In this document: one piece after another, positions 35,248 through 42,658 of the stretch
Numbering within the stretch: the first letter of the stretch is position 1
Layout of the letters: each line of letters starts with the position of its first letter
Source of the DNA: Actinomycetota bacterium
Lineage (GTDB): Bacteria > Actinomycetota > Humimicrobiia > Humimicrobiales > Humimicrobiaceae
DNA: 51,010 bases
Reading direction: 5' to 3'
Assembly (NCBI GenBank): GCA_026392215.1
Contig: JAPLCN010000144.1
Span: forward strand, 1 to 51,010
The notes under the pieces: model-generated
Seen by the model: only the letters and a program-made list of their open reading frames with translations
What the model was told of the DNA's origin: nothing
Database searches by the model: none
Made by a program: the position numbers and the translations under genes

Positions 35248-35685
35248 ATGGAAGATAAGAAAAACAAAATCTATATATTCACTCTTGTTATTTTCTGGAT
35301 TATATTTGCGTTCTTTATTTTAAATGTATCCAGTATGTATCTACCCTTTATTCCATTTATAGGATTTATAGGCCTACCTTTTAATGCTGCAATATCCTTA
35401 TTGGGAATAGCACTTATTGTTTTAGTGGTAAGAGCAAAGATTACAAAGATTTCAAGGGCTTTCTTTATACTAACAGGGTCATCTGCAGTAGGTATTGGTT
35501 TTGGAGCTTATTTACACAATCTTGTATTTGCTCTTTTTATAAAACTATTTGGGGAAAGTTTCTGGGCAGGTATGGGAGATGAACCAGTATTTTTTATTTT
35601 AGCAACAATAGTGTGCCCAATAGCATTACTGGTTGGTGCAATCGGTAGTATGGTTTTTATAGCAAAGAAAAAAGTTATAGCATAA
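35248..35685 (+). CDS. Integral membrane protein, unknown function
   Basis: A 145-residue protein with about four hydrophobic helices (residues ~8-28, 30-60, 65-90 and 118-140). A small GDEPVFF segment lies between helices 3 and 4. I do not recognise the family. It stands alone between repeat copy A and the GC-richer radical SAM pair; composition is AT-rich like the host. Confidence 0.6.
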   Translation: MEDKKNKIYIFTLVIFWIIFAFFILNVSSMYLPFIPFIGFIGLPFNAAISLLGIALIVLVVRAKITKISRAFFILTGSSAVGIGFGAYLHNLVFALFIKLFGESFWAGMGDEPVFFILATIVCPIALLVGAIGSMVFIAKKKVIA

Positions 35686-35860
35686 AAAAAGCTATATATA
35701 AATTTATTGATAAATAGAAAATATGAAAAGTAGTTTAAATTAAGTTTTAACAATTGTTAGTAATAATTTAATAAAAATTACAAAGGAGATAGTTTTAAAT
35801 ATTTACAATCCTTATTAAATGATAACAGTCGTAAGAACCTGGTATAAAGTGAGGTAGCAA

Positions 35861-36841
35861 GTGCCAATAGGACAGAAATCAACCTTCAGTAGTGATGTTC
35901 GGGAAGCTGGAAATCGACCCTTGAGCAGCAAAAATATTCATATCGGGTTTAGAGAAGCCAAATGGGAAAGGGTTCGATTTTACACCCTATTTGCTTGGCG
36001 CTTTATTGTACTGCGACGTCTGGAACCGCTCTTCTACGGTATTGCGGTGACGGATCGTTGCAACCTTGGATGCCGTGGTTGTAAAGTTTCAAATACCGGT
36101 CGTCCTGACATGACGTGGGACCAGCTTATCAATACGATGCAGAACGCATGGAGACGTGGATTCCGTGAGTTGTACTTTAGCGGCGGAGAACCGATGCTGT
36201 GGTGTGATGGAGTACGTACTCTGGAGGATGCAGTTGTTGAGGCAAGGCGGATAGGTTTTTTCCATGTACACGTTTATACAAACGGTACACTCGGACTCGA
36301 TATCCCGGCTGACCTTGTTTGGGTTAGTATGGACGGGCTTCCTGGTACTTTCGAGATGAGACGAGGTAATCATTTCAATCAAGTCGAACATGCAGTCCGC
36401 AAGAATCAGAACCGGAAGATTGCAGTCATATATGTCATTGATAGCAACACCAACAATGGTGTTGAACCATTTTTACAATGGGTGAGTGAAACAAAGTTTC
36501 CTATTATTGGTGTAATGTTCTATTTTCATACACCATATTATGGACTCGATGAGCTGTTCCTTACAGCTGAAGAGCGTGCACCGATAATCGACCGTCTTCT
36601 TGGTTATAAACGAGCGGGGCTGCCAATAATCAACTCGAGAGCTGGACTTCTAGCACTAAAGTCCGGCAACTGGCCGAGGCGTTTATCTGTTACCTATGTA
36701 GCGGATATCGATGGTGAGTATGTCTGCTGTCGTGCGTCAGATGACATATGTGTGAACTGCGGTTACGCCGCCTGCACCGAGATTACGGAGTTTCGACGTC
36801 TACGACCAAGTGCTATACTAGGCATGAGGAGATATTTGTGA
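35861..36841 (+). CDS. Radical SAM protein, function unknown (coupled to HemN-like gene)
   Basis: A 326-residue radical SAM enzyme. The SAM/4Fe-4S site is VTDRCNLGCRGCKVSN (Cys 67/71/74), followed by LYFSGGEPM, the glycine/acidic motif that contacts SAM. Cysteines near the end (VCCRASDDICVNCGYAAC) could hold an auxiliary cluster in a SPASM-like way. The overall look is of the MoaA/PqqE/HpnH superfamily; substrate unknown. GTG start after GTGAGG. Its stop overlaps the next gene's GTG by four bases (GTGA), so both proteins are probably made together. Base composition is visibly richer in G+C than the neighbours, and codon use differs, suggesting transfer. Confidence 0.8.
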   Translation: MPIGQKSTFSSDVREAGNRPLSSKNIHIGFREAKWERVRFYTLFAWRFIVLRRLEPLFYGIAVTDRCNLGCRGCKVSNTGRPDMTWDQLINTMQNAWRRGFRELYFSGGEPMLWCDGVRTLEDAVVEARRIGFFHVHVYTNGTLGLDIPADLVWVSMDGLPGTFEMRRGNHFNQVEHAVRKNQNRKIAVIYVIDSNTNNGVEPFLQWVSETKFPIIGVMFYFHTPYYGLDELFLTAEERAPIIDRLLGYKRAGLPIINSRAGLLALKSGNWPRRLSVTYVADIDGEYVCCRASDDICVNCGYAACTEITEFRRLRPSAILGMRRYL

Positions 36842-38133
36842 GTAAGTGCGGCAACATATTATCGCAAATTGTAACGCGCGCCATACGCCGCTGCCTCGTT
36901 GGCCCTAATCAACAATGGCGCTTTGATCCGCCCCCGCAGGACTGGACACCTCCGCCTGTAAAACAAACCTCGCTGTATCTGCATGTACCCTTCTGCCGTA
37001 ACTGCTGTCCATACTGCCCTTATACCAAAGTAACTTATGATGAAATGTTGGTAGGCCCCTATACGCAGGCTGCTCTTGCAGAGGTCAACTGGTGGGCTGA
37101 TAAAATTGGGCATGCTGAAATAACGAGTATTTATATCGGCGGTGGCACTCCAACGCTTGCGTTGGACAGTGTAGCAAGAATACTAACACTAATACGTAAA
37201 AAATTCCGCCTGACGGGTGATATATGTATTGAGACAAATCCCTCTGACGTGGATGATATTACGATACAGAAATTACATGATTCAAATGTCTCACTTGTTT
37301 CACTTGGTGTGCAATCATTTCGTTCCGAGAACCTTAAGGTTATAGGACGCAATTATGAATCAACCGTTGCAGAGCACGCACTTACCCTGCTCGTCAATGG
37401 CGGCTTTGCCTCGGTTAACGTGGATCTTATGTTCGCTTTGCCTGGCCAGACAGTTGGCGATGTGATTAAAGATCTTGCCAAAGCTACCAAGCTTGGAGCA
37501 AGTCAGATCACTACATACCCGCTCTTCACATTTCCTTATACATCGATAGGTAGATACCTAAACCTGACATCAGTGCGTATGCCGGACCTGCGAGTTCGTA
37601 GGTCGCACTACCGGGCAATTACCGAGTGGTGTGTGGAACATGATTTCAAACGAGTGTCTGTGTGGGGGTTCAAACGTGGTGCCGTTCCTCGTTACTCTTC
37701 AGTTACAAGGGATAGCTATATCGGTATTGGTCCTGGTGCTGGTTCGCACCTGCCAGATGAATTTGTGATAAACACATTCGATCTCAATAGCTGGATACAC
37801 GTAATGTGTGAAGGACGTACAGCAATCGCTCTGCGAATGCCGTTTACTGTTGAGATGTCTAATTGGTGGTGGTTGTACTGGCGCTTTTATGATACACGAA
37901 TACCAATGGACTGCTTCAAAGCGTACTTCGGTAAAGAAACCCGCAAAGCTCACCGCTTATTTAGAGTCATGGAGCTGATCGGATTCGCGGTACATAACGA
38001 GGGATATCTTGAACTCACAGAGCCGGGTGCGTTTTGGCTTCACCTTGTGCAAAATCACTTCGCGCTAAGTTACATCAACACATTGTGGACCCAAGCACGA
38101 CGTGTCCCGTGGCCGCAGACGGTTGTTATCTAA
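36838..38133 (+). CDS. HemN/HemW-like radical SAM protein (possible class C methyltransferase or related)
   Basis: About 431 residues. The SAM site LYLHVPFCRNCCPYCPY (Cys 53/57/60, plus an extra Cys 56) is of the HemN/HemW type, with YIGGGTPT, CIETNPSD, SLGVQSFRSENLKVIGR and DLMFALPGQT following in family order, and a C-terminal helical domain. True coproporphyrinogen oxidase or the HemW haem chaperone is possible, but this family also contains class C radical SAM methyltransferases and cyclopropanases of natural-product pathways. Coupling to a second radical SAM gene in a GC-rich transferred segment favours a specialised role. The start is moved from the track's 36748 to GTG 36838, which has GAGGAG upstream and overlaps the previous stop. 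Confidence 0.8.
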   Translation: MSKCGNILSQIVTRAIRRCLVGPNQQWRFDPPPQDWTPPPVKQTSLYLHVPFCRNCCPYCPYTKVTYDEMLVGPYTQAALAEVNWWADKIGHAEITSIYIGGGTPTLALDSVARILTLIRKKFRLTGDICIETNPSDVDDITIQKLHDSNVSLVSLGVQSFRSENLKVIGRNYESTVAEHALTLLVNGGFASVNVDLMFALPGQTVGDVIKDLAKATKLGASQITTYPLFTFPYTSIGRYLNLTSVRMPDLRVRRSHYRAITEWCVEHDFKRVSVWGFKRGAVPRYSSVTRDSYIGIGPGAGSHLPDEFVINTFDLNSWIHVMCEGRTAIALRMPFTVEMSNWWWLYWRFYDTRIPMDCFKAYFGKETRKAHRLFRVMELIGFAVHNEGYLELTEPGAFWLHLVQNHFALSYINTLWTQARRVPWPQTVVI

Positions 38134-38273
38134 GAATACCATTCAGGATAACTTGGGTAGGTTTTCTGTTAAATCATCAAAAGCAAAAAATATTTTCTAT
38201 GAGATTGTTCTAGTAAATTGACAAGCAAACTATTCCTTTTTTGGGTTAGATATCCTTGACAAATGTGTCTTAC

Positions 38274-38354
38274 TGGCTGGGGATAGTGGACAATGTTAGA
38301 ACTGCAATATTGAGCTTAAATGAGGATATTTTTATACCAGAATTGAGTTTTTAA
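38274..38354 (+). repeat. ~81-base dispersed repeat, copy B
   Basis: TGGCTGG at the start, ACAATGTTAGAAC near the middle, GAATTGAGTTTTTAAC at the end; same orientation as copies A and C. It lies 140 bases after the HemN-like gene, so copies A and B bracket the membrane protein and the radical SAM pair. Confidence 0.7.
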
Positions 38355-38399
38355 CTATTAAACTAAACTTTTTCCAAATGATGAGATTCATATCAAATT

Positions 38400-38672
38400 T
38401 CATTCAAGAAAATTTAAAAGCTGTTTTATTTCCAGGTCATTTCCTGTCGTAATTGTTGTAACCATTACAGCACGACTTGTTTCCCTTACTTTCTTATATG
38501 CCTTAAATATTATGCTGTATAGCTTATCTTCATTGTCAGACCAGGCTATGGTACTGAGGGGCGTTATTTTAAAATCAATATTTTCATTTTTCAGAATATC
38601 CCAGAAAACTTTTAATTTACTTTCAATATCTTTTTCACCAATAGGATAAAGGCTTACTTGGATTGCAATCAT
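38400..38672 (-). CDS. Thiamine-binding/YkoF-like small protein (UPF0045 family)
   Basis: A 90-residue protein with the characteristic start MIAIQVSLYPIGEKDIE, the central PLSTIAWSDNEDKLY and the end VMVTTITTGNDLE of the MTH1187/YkoF-like ferredoxin-fold family, some of which bind thiamine or its pyrimidine part. Cytoplasmic and probably oligomeric. It is the only minus-strand gene in this accessory segment. AAAGGT precedes the ATG on the minus strand. A long hairpin lies just upstream (38717-38756) and might regulate it; I do not see a canonical TPP riboswitch. Confidence 0.8.
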   Translation of the reverse strand: MIAIQVSLYPIGEKDIESKLKVFWDILKNENIDFKITPLSTIAWSDNEDKLYSIIFKAYKKVRETSRAVMVTTITTGNDLEIKQLLNFLE

Positions 38673-38973
38673 TTTTTTAATTTACCTTTCACTTAAAATT
38701 ATTCTTGCTCTCATAACTGATGAGACCTTCCTTTCTCTTTTTTAGGTCCTCATCAGCTTATTTTAACTTAAGTTATTTTAGTATACAATGTGTCCAAGGG
38801 AGTGGGTTCACTCCAGGGGTTGATGAAGATGGACCTTTAAAAAATTAAGTAGTCTATAGTAGCAAACGTATGATGAGGTTAAATGGAGTATTCCGCTCCG
38901 CATGGGTGCAGATCTATCAAATATTTATTATGTTATAATTTATACCTATTATTATTTGTTTTTGGAAAAAAAT
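38673..38973. other. Structured noncoding region between two divergent small genes
   Basis: Holds three potential hairpins: CTGATGAGACCT / AGGTCCTCATCAG (38717-38756, one bulge); GTCCA / TGGAC around GGAGTG / CACTCC (38792-38834); and GGAG / CTCC (38885-38899). No gene is supported before ATG 38974. The structures could be leader RNAs for either flanking gene; I cannot match them to a known riboswitch. Confidence 0.5.
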
Positions 38974-39204
38974 ATGAATGAAAAAAAAGAATTTTTATAT
39001 TTTATTGAAGTAAAAGAAAAGAATGGTAATAGAGCCAAATATCCTGTTTATAAAGATAATGAAAAATACTATATTAATGATCACCCTGTTAAGATCGGTA
39101 AAGGCATAGAAGATGAGATTAAAGATTTTTTTGAAGCAGAAGTGATTGGACCGATATTGGAAAAATCTGTTCATCAGGATTTGAAGTTTAAAGATATAAA
39201 ATAA
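38974..39204 (+). CDS. Small hypothetical protein
   Basis: A 76-residue charged soluble protein (MNEKKEFLYFIEVKEKNGNR...), no recognised family. The track start at 38902 would add a hydrophobic leader from a region with hairpins; ATG 38974 is preferred although its ribosome site (TTGGA) is weak. Repeat copy C begins 11 bases after its stop. Confidence 0.5.
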   Translation: MNEKKEFLYFIEVKEKNGNRAKYPVYKDNEKYYINDHPVKIGKGIEDEIKDFFEAEVIGPILEKSVHQDLKFKDIK

Positions 39205-39215
39205 TCAAGGTTATA

Positions 39216-39297
39216 TGGCTGGCCACAGTACGCAATGTTAGAACCAGAATATTTAGATTAAATGAAGATCTTTTTATCCCTGAATTGAGTTTTTAAC
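39216..39297 (+). repeat. ~82-base dispersed repeat, copy C
   Basis: ATGGCTGGCCACAGTACGC at the start and GAATTGAGTTTTTAACTAA at the end; closest in layout to copies A and B. It follows the small ORF at 38974 and precedes the nitroreductase gene. Confidence 0.7.
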
Positions 39298-39389
39298 TAA
39301 TCCCTATTATGCTTTACTAAATATATATAATTTCAATATTGAAATTTTTTTACATATTTAATAATAAATTAGAGATTAAAGGATTTATA

Positions 39390-39890
39390 GTGAAAGAAAT
39401 ATTTGAAAGGCGAAGCATAAGAAAATATTCAAAATTACCTATACCTGATGATTACATTGAAAAACTACTTAGAGCTGCAATGGCTGCTCCTTCAGCAGGA
39501 AATCAGCAACCCTGGGAATTTATACTCATCAAAGATAAAAACATTCTAACTGATATAACAAAGGTGCATCCTTACTCTCAAATGTTAAAAGAGGCTGCAT
39601 TGGCGATAGTGATTTGTGCTGATTTAGACAAAGAAAAACACGGTGGTTGTTGGGTACAAGACTGTTCGGCTGCGACAGAGAATATTCTAATTGAAGCACA
39701 GCATTTAGGGCTTGGTTCAGTATGGCTTGGTGTTTATCCAAGAGAAGATAGAGTTAAAGGATTAAAAGAATTGTTTAACCTTCCTGAAAGAGTAGTGCCA
39801 TTATCAATTGTCTCATTAGGATATCCAGCGGAAAAAAAAGATCCTTCTAATAGGTATGATAAATTAAGAGTTCACATAAATAAATGGTAA
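39390..39890 (+). CDS. Nitroreductase-family FMN oxidoreductase
   Basis: A 166-residue single-domain flavoprotein. FMN-binding pattern: FERRSIRKYSKLPIP at the start, AAMAAPSAGNQQPWEF, then IEAQHLGLGSVWLGVYP and VSLGYPAEKK. The family reduces nitro groups, quinones or flavins with NAD(P)H; the physiological substrate is unknown. The track start (39339) is moved to GTG 39390, seven bases after AAAGGAT, where most family members begin. It precedes the Rrf2/transsulfuration block on the same strand; no link is proven. Confidence 0.85.
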   Translation: MKEIFERRSIRKYSKLPIPDDYIEKLLRAAMAAPSAGNQQPWEFILIKDKNILTDITKVHPYSQMLKEAALAIVICADLDKEKHGGCWVQDCSAATENILIEAQHLGLGSVWLGVYPREDRVKGLKELFNLPERVVPLSIVSLGYPAEKKDPSNRYDKLRVHINKW

Positions 39891-39964
39891 ATTTATGATG
39901 GGTTTGTTTGGCGTAGTATTTGTATTAATTTTCAATATCCTAAATTATTAAAACCAGAGGAAAA

Positions 39965-40013
39965 TTGACTTAATTTAAAGTGTTATATATTATTTATACT
40001 AAACATATAGGAT
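39965..40013 (+). promoter_or_regulatory. Candidate promoter and operator for the first rrf2 gene
   Basis: -35 TTGACT (39965-39970), 17 bases, -10 TATTAT (39988-39993), then TATAGGAT (40006-40013) near the likely transcription start. TATAGGAT recurs at 40553 before the second rrf2 gene and as TATAGGAA at 41113 before the CBS gene. Confidence 0.5.
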
Positions 40014-40041
40014 AACTGATGTTCTTGTGAGGTAATAACAG

Positions 40042-40488
40042 ATGAAAATTTCCACAAAGGGAAGATATGGATTAAGAGCTTTATTAGACCTTGCAACAAA
40101 TTATAATGGTCAATATATAGCATTAAAAACCATCGCAAAAAGACTGGAAGTTTCGGAAGATTATCTTGAGCAGGTATTTTCAATACTTAGAAAGGCCAAT
40201 CTTGTAAAAAGTATTAAAGGTTCTCAAGGTGGATATACCCTAACTAATGATCCTTCAAAAATGACAATTGGTTCTATTCTACGGACGCTGGAAGGTGATT
40301 TATCAGTTGTAAATAATACAATTGATGAAAAAAAATATGACAATGCTGTAGATTATTGCCTTAAAATAAATGTATGGGATAAAATTAACAAAAATGTCAA
40401 TAGGCTTATTGAATCAATGACTTTGGAGGATCTTGTCAATAAATATAAAATTATAAATCATGATAACTCACCTATGTTTTATATTTAA
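40042..40488 (+). CDS. Rrf2-family regulator without Fe-S cysteines (CymR-like)
   Basis: A 148-residue winged-helix regulator. The N-terminal KISTKGRYGLRALLDLA, ISEDYLEQ-like VSEDYLEQVFSILRKANLV and GSQGGYTL are typical. In place of the three cysteines of IscR there is only one Cys (VDYCLKINVW), as in CymR, the cysteine-metabolism repressor that senses O-acetylserine through CysK. Lying upstream of CBS and cystathionine lyase genes, it could control sulfur amino acid conversion; this is inference from position. It probably regulates itself through the TATAGGAT site in its promoter. Confidence 0.85.
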   Translation: MKISTKGRYGLRALLDLATNYNGQYIALKTIAKRLEVSEDYLEQVFSILRKANLVKSIKGSQGGYTLTNDPSKMTIGSILRTLEGDLSVVNNTIDEKKYDNAVDYCLKINVWDKINKNVNRLIESMTLEDLVNKYKIINHDNSPMFYI

Positions 40489-40634
40489 TTTACTCAAGAG
40501 ATTTTGGAATAATATAAGTCTATTCTAATAACATTTTTCAATCTAATTAAAGTATAGGATTTAGACAGTTAACCTGTTTTTTTAAATTATTAAAAATAAA
40601 AATTAATATACCTGTAATTGGCAGGTGAATAATA

Positions 40635-41084
40635 ATGAAATTATCTACAAAAGGAACTTATGGAATGAAAGCGATTCTTGATCTTGCATTACATTCTGAT
40701 GGAAATCCTGTTGCAATTAAAAGTATCGCTGAAAGGCAGAATATCTCTGAAAATTATCTAGAACAACTATTTGCAATACTTAGAAAATCAGGGTTACTCC
40801 AAAGCATTAGAGGTGCTCAAGGAGGATATATCCTGGCAAAAAATCCTGGAAAAATAACTGCTGGTTTGATATTAAGAATTTTAGAAGGTTCGCTGGCACC
40901 TGTCCATTGTGTGGAAGAAAATAAACCGGCAGCCTGTAATAGATCCGAAAATTGCATTACAAAGTATGTTTGGGCAGAAATAAGAGACAAAATTTATGAT
41001 GTGGTTGACTCCATAACCTTAGCAGATCTTGTCGAAGAATATAATAAACAAGAATCTGATAAAGACTTCATGTATCATATTTAA
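40635..41084 (+). CDS. Rrf2-family regulator with Fe-S-type cysteines (IscR-like)
   Basis: A 149-residue paralogue of the preceding protein (KLSTKGTYGMKAILDLA, ISENYLEQLFAILRKSGLL, GAQGGYIL), but with three cysteines in HCVEENKPAACNRSENC (Cx8Cx5C), the place where IscR-type proteins bind a 2Fe-2S cluster. So the pair may couple Fe-S or redox state (this protein) and cysteine supply (its neighbour). ATG start; GGCAGGTG nearby as ribosome site. A TATAGGAT motif lies 75 bases before the ATG. Confidence 0.88.
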   Translation: MKLSTKGTYGMKAILDLALHSDGNPVAIKSIAERQNISENYLEQLFAILRKSGLLQSIRGAQGGYILAKNPGKITAGLILRILEGSLAPVHCVEENKPAACNRSENCITKYVWAEIRDKIYDVVDSITLADLVEEYNKQESDKDFMYHI

Positions 41085-41112
41085 TTTTTTTAATTATATA
41101 TACAACTATACC

Positions 41113-41194
41113 TATAGGAAAAATAATTTTTTTTAAAATAATGTTGACATCCCCTATCTATAATAATAAAATAAAATACAACTAAAATGATAGG
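41113..41194 (+). promoter_or_regulatory. Candidate promoter/operator of the transsulfuration operon
   Basis: -35 TTGACA (41144-41149), 17 bases, -10 TAAAAT (41167-41172). Around it: CCTATAGG (41111-41118) upstream, CCTATC within the spacer and GATAGG (41189-41194) downstream, an inverted pair of half-sites. The same TATAGG core occurs before both rrf2 genes. Confidence 0.5.
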
Positions 41195-41293
41195 TATTAT
41201 TATATATAAAATATAAGTAAATAATATTGAAGCGTAAACTGCAAAAATAATTAGGCTAGGGATATTTATTTTTCAGAAAGGAAAGACCGGATT

Positions 41294-42658
41294 ATGGGTA
41301 TCGCATATAATAACATACTTGAAACTATCGGAAGAACTCCTTTAGTAAAATTAAATAATATTACAAAAAATATAAAATCAAAAATATATGTCAAGGTAGA
41401 ATATTTTAATCCAGGTGGAAGTGTTAAAGACAGAGTTGGCATATCAATGATTGAAGCGGCAGAAAAAGAAGGTCTTTTAAAACTCGGGGGCACTATAATT
41501 GAAGCCACGGCAGGAAATACCGGTGTTGGTATTGCAATAGCTGCTTCTATAAAGAAATACAGGACAATTTTTATACTTCCTGACAAAATGAGTGAAGATA
41601 AGATTGCATTATTAAAAGCTTACGGAGCAGAAGTTATAATAACTCCCACATCTGTTCCGCCGGATTCACCTGAAAGTTATAATGGAGTAGCAGAAAGGCT
41701 TTCTAAAGAAATCAAAGGAGCATTCAGGCCAAATCAATTCATGAATAAATATAATCCTATTGCTCACTATTTAACAACTGGACCTGAAATATGGGAAGAT
41801 ACTGAAGGTAAAATAGATGTTTTTGTAGCAGGGATTGGAACTGGCGGCACTATTTCAGGAATCGGTAAATATTTAAAAGAAAAAAATCCAAATATAATAA
41901 TTATAGGGGCTGATCCGGAAGGTTCAATATTATCCGGAGATTCTCCAAAACCTTTTAAAGTTGAAGGTATTGGTGAAGATTTTATTCCAAAAACATTTAA
42001 TAACCAGATAGTTGATGAAATGATCAGAATAAGCGATAAGGAATCATTTAATACGGCCAGAGAACTGGCAAGGCTGGAAGGTTTACTTGTGGGTGGTTCA
42101 TCTGGCACAGCAGTAGCTGCTGCTATAAAATTTGCCCGCAGACTTGATGTTTCAAAATATATAGTAGCTCTTTTACCTGATACAGGCAGAAATTATATGA
42201 ATAAAATATTTTCAGATAAATGGATGCTGGAAAATGGTTTTTTCGAAAAAAATGTATCAAAAACAAAGAAAATCAAAAATATACTTGAAAGTAAAATAGA
42301 TTTTCCAAAAATTATTTCAATCAGCTCCACAGAACCATTAGTAAATGCAATCAATATAATAAAGAAGTATAGCATTTCGCAACTACCTGTTATTGATGAT
42401 AAAAAACTTGTCGGAAGTTTAAATGAAGCTTCAATCATGAAGATAGTTAAAGATAATTCAAATTATCCAGGTCAAAAAATTGCGTCAGTAATGGGTAAAC
42501 CATTGCCAAAGCTGGATGAAGACCTGGATGTCTTAGAAGCATATAGAATTCTTTTAACAGATGCTTCAGGCATAGTAGTTACAAGAGAAAATATACCGGT
42601 TAGCGTAATAACCAGAACAGATCTAATTAATTTTTGGCTCATAGAAGGTGAAAAATGA
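41294..42658 (+). CDS. Cystathionine beta-synthase (PLP domain plus CBS pair)
   Basis: A 454-residue PLP enzyme. The N-terminal fold-type II domain has NPGGSVKDRVG (PLP lysine), EATAGNTGVGIAIA, QFMNKYNPIAHY, AGIGTGGTISGIGKYL and VGGSSGTAVAAA. The C-terminal third has two CBS motifs (SSTEPLVNAINIIKKYSISQLPVID and later VITRTDLINFW). This is the layout of cystathionine beta-synthase, joining homocysteine and serine; an O-acetylserine sulfhydrylase would lack the CBS pair. ATG with AGAAAGGAAAG upstream. The stop overlaps the next ATG (ATGA), so the enzyme is co-translated with the gamma-enzyme. The CBS pair may bind adenosyl ligands. Confidence 0.88.
   Translation: MGIAYNNILETIGRTPLVKLNNITKNIKSKIYVKVEYFNPGGSVKDRVGISMIEAAEKEGLLKLGGTIIEATAGNTGVGIAIAASIKKYRTIFILPDKMSEDKIALLKAYGAEVIITPTSVPPDSPESYNGVAERLSKEIKGAFRPNQFMNKYNPIAHYLTTGPEIWEDTEGKIDVFVAGIGTGGTISGIGKYLKEKNPNIIIIGADPEGSILSGDSPKPFKVEGIGEDFIPKTFNNQIVDEMIRISDKESFNTARELARLEGLLVGGSSGTAVAAAIKFARRLDVSKYIVALLPDTGRNYMNKIFSDKWMLENGFFEKNVSKTKKIKNILESKIDFPKIISISSTEPLVNAINIIKKYSISQLPVIDDKKLVGSLNEASIMKIVKDNSNYPGQKIASVMGKPLPKLDEDLDVLEAYRILLTDASGIVVTRENIPVSVITRTDLINFWLIEGEK

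Noticed and set aside
38717-38756. Hammerhead ribozyme (CTGATGAG motif on minus strand)
   Set aside because: CTGATGAG is consumed in a long self-complementary stem, and the conserved GAAA and cleavage-site arrangement is absent.
34998-39300. Integron cassette array with attC sites
   Set aside because: The 81-base repeats lack convincing RYYYAAC/GTTRRRY cores and no integron integrase is present.
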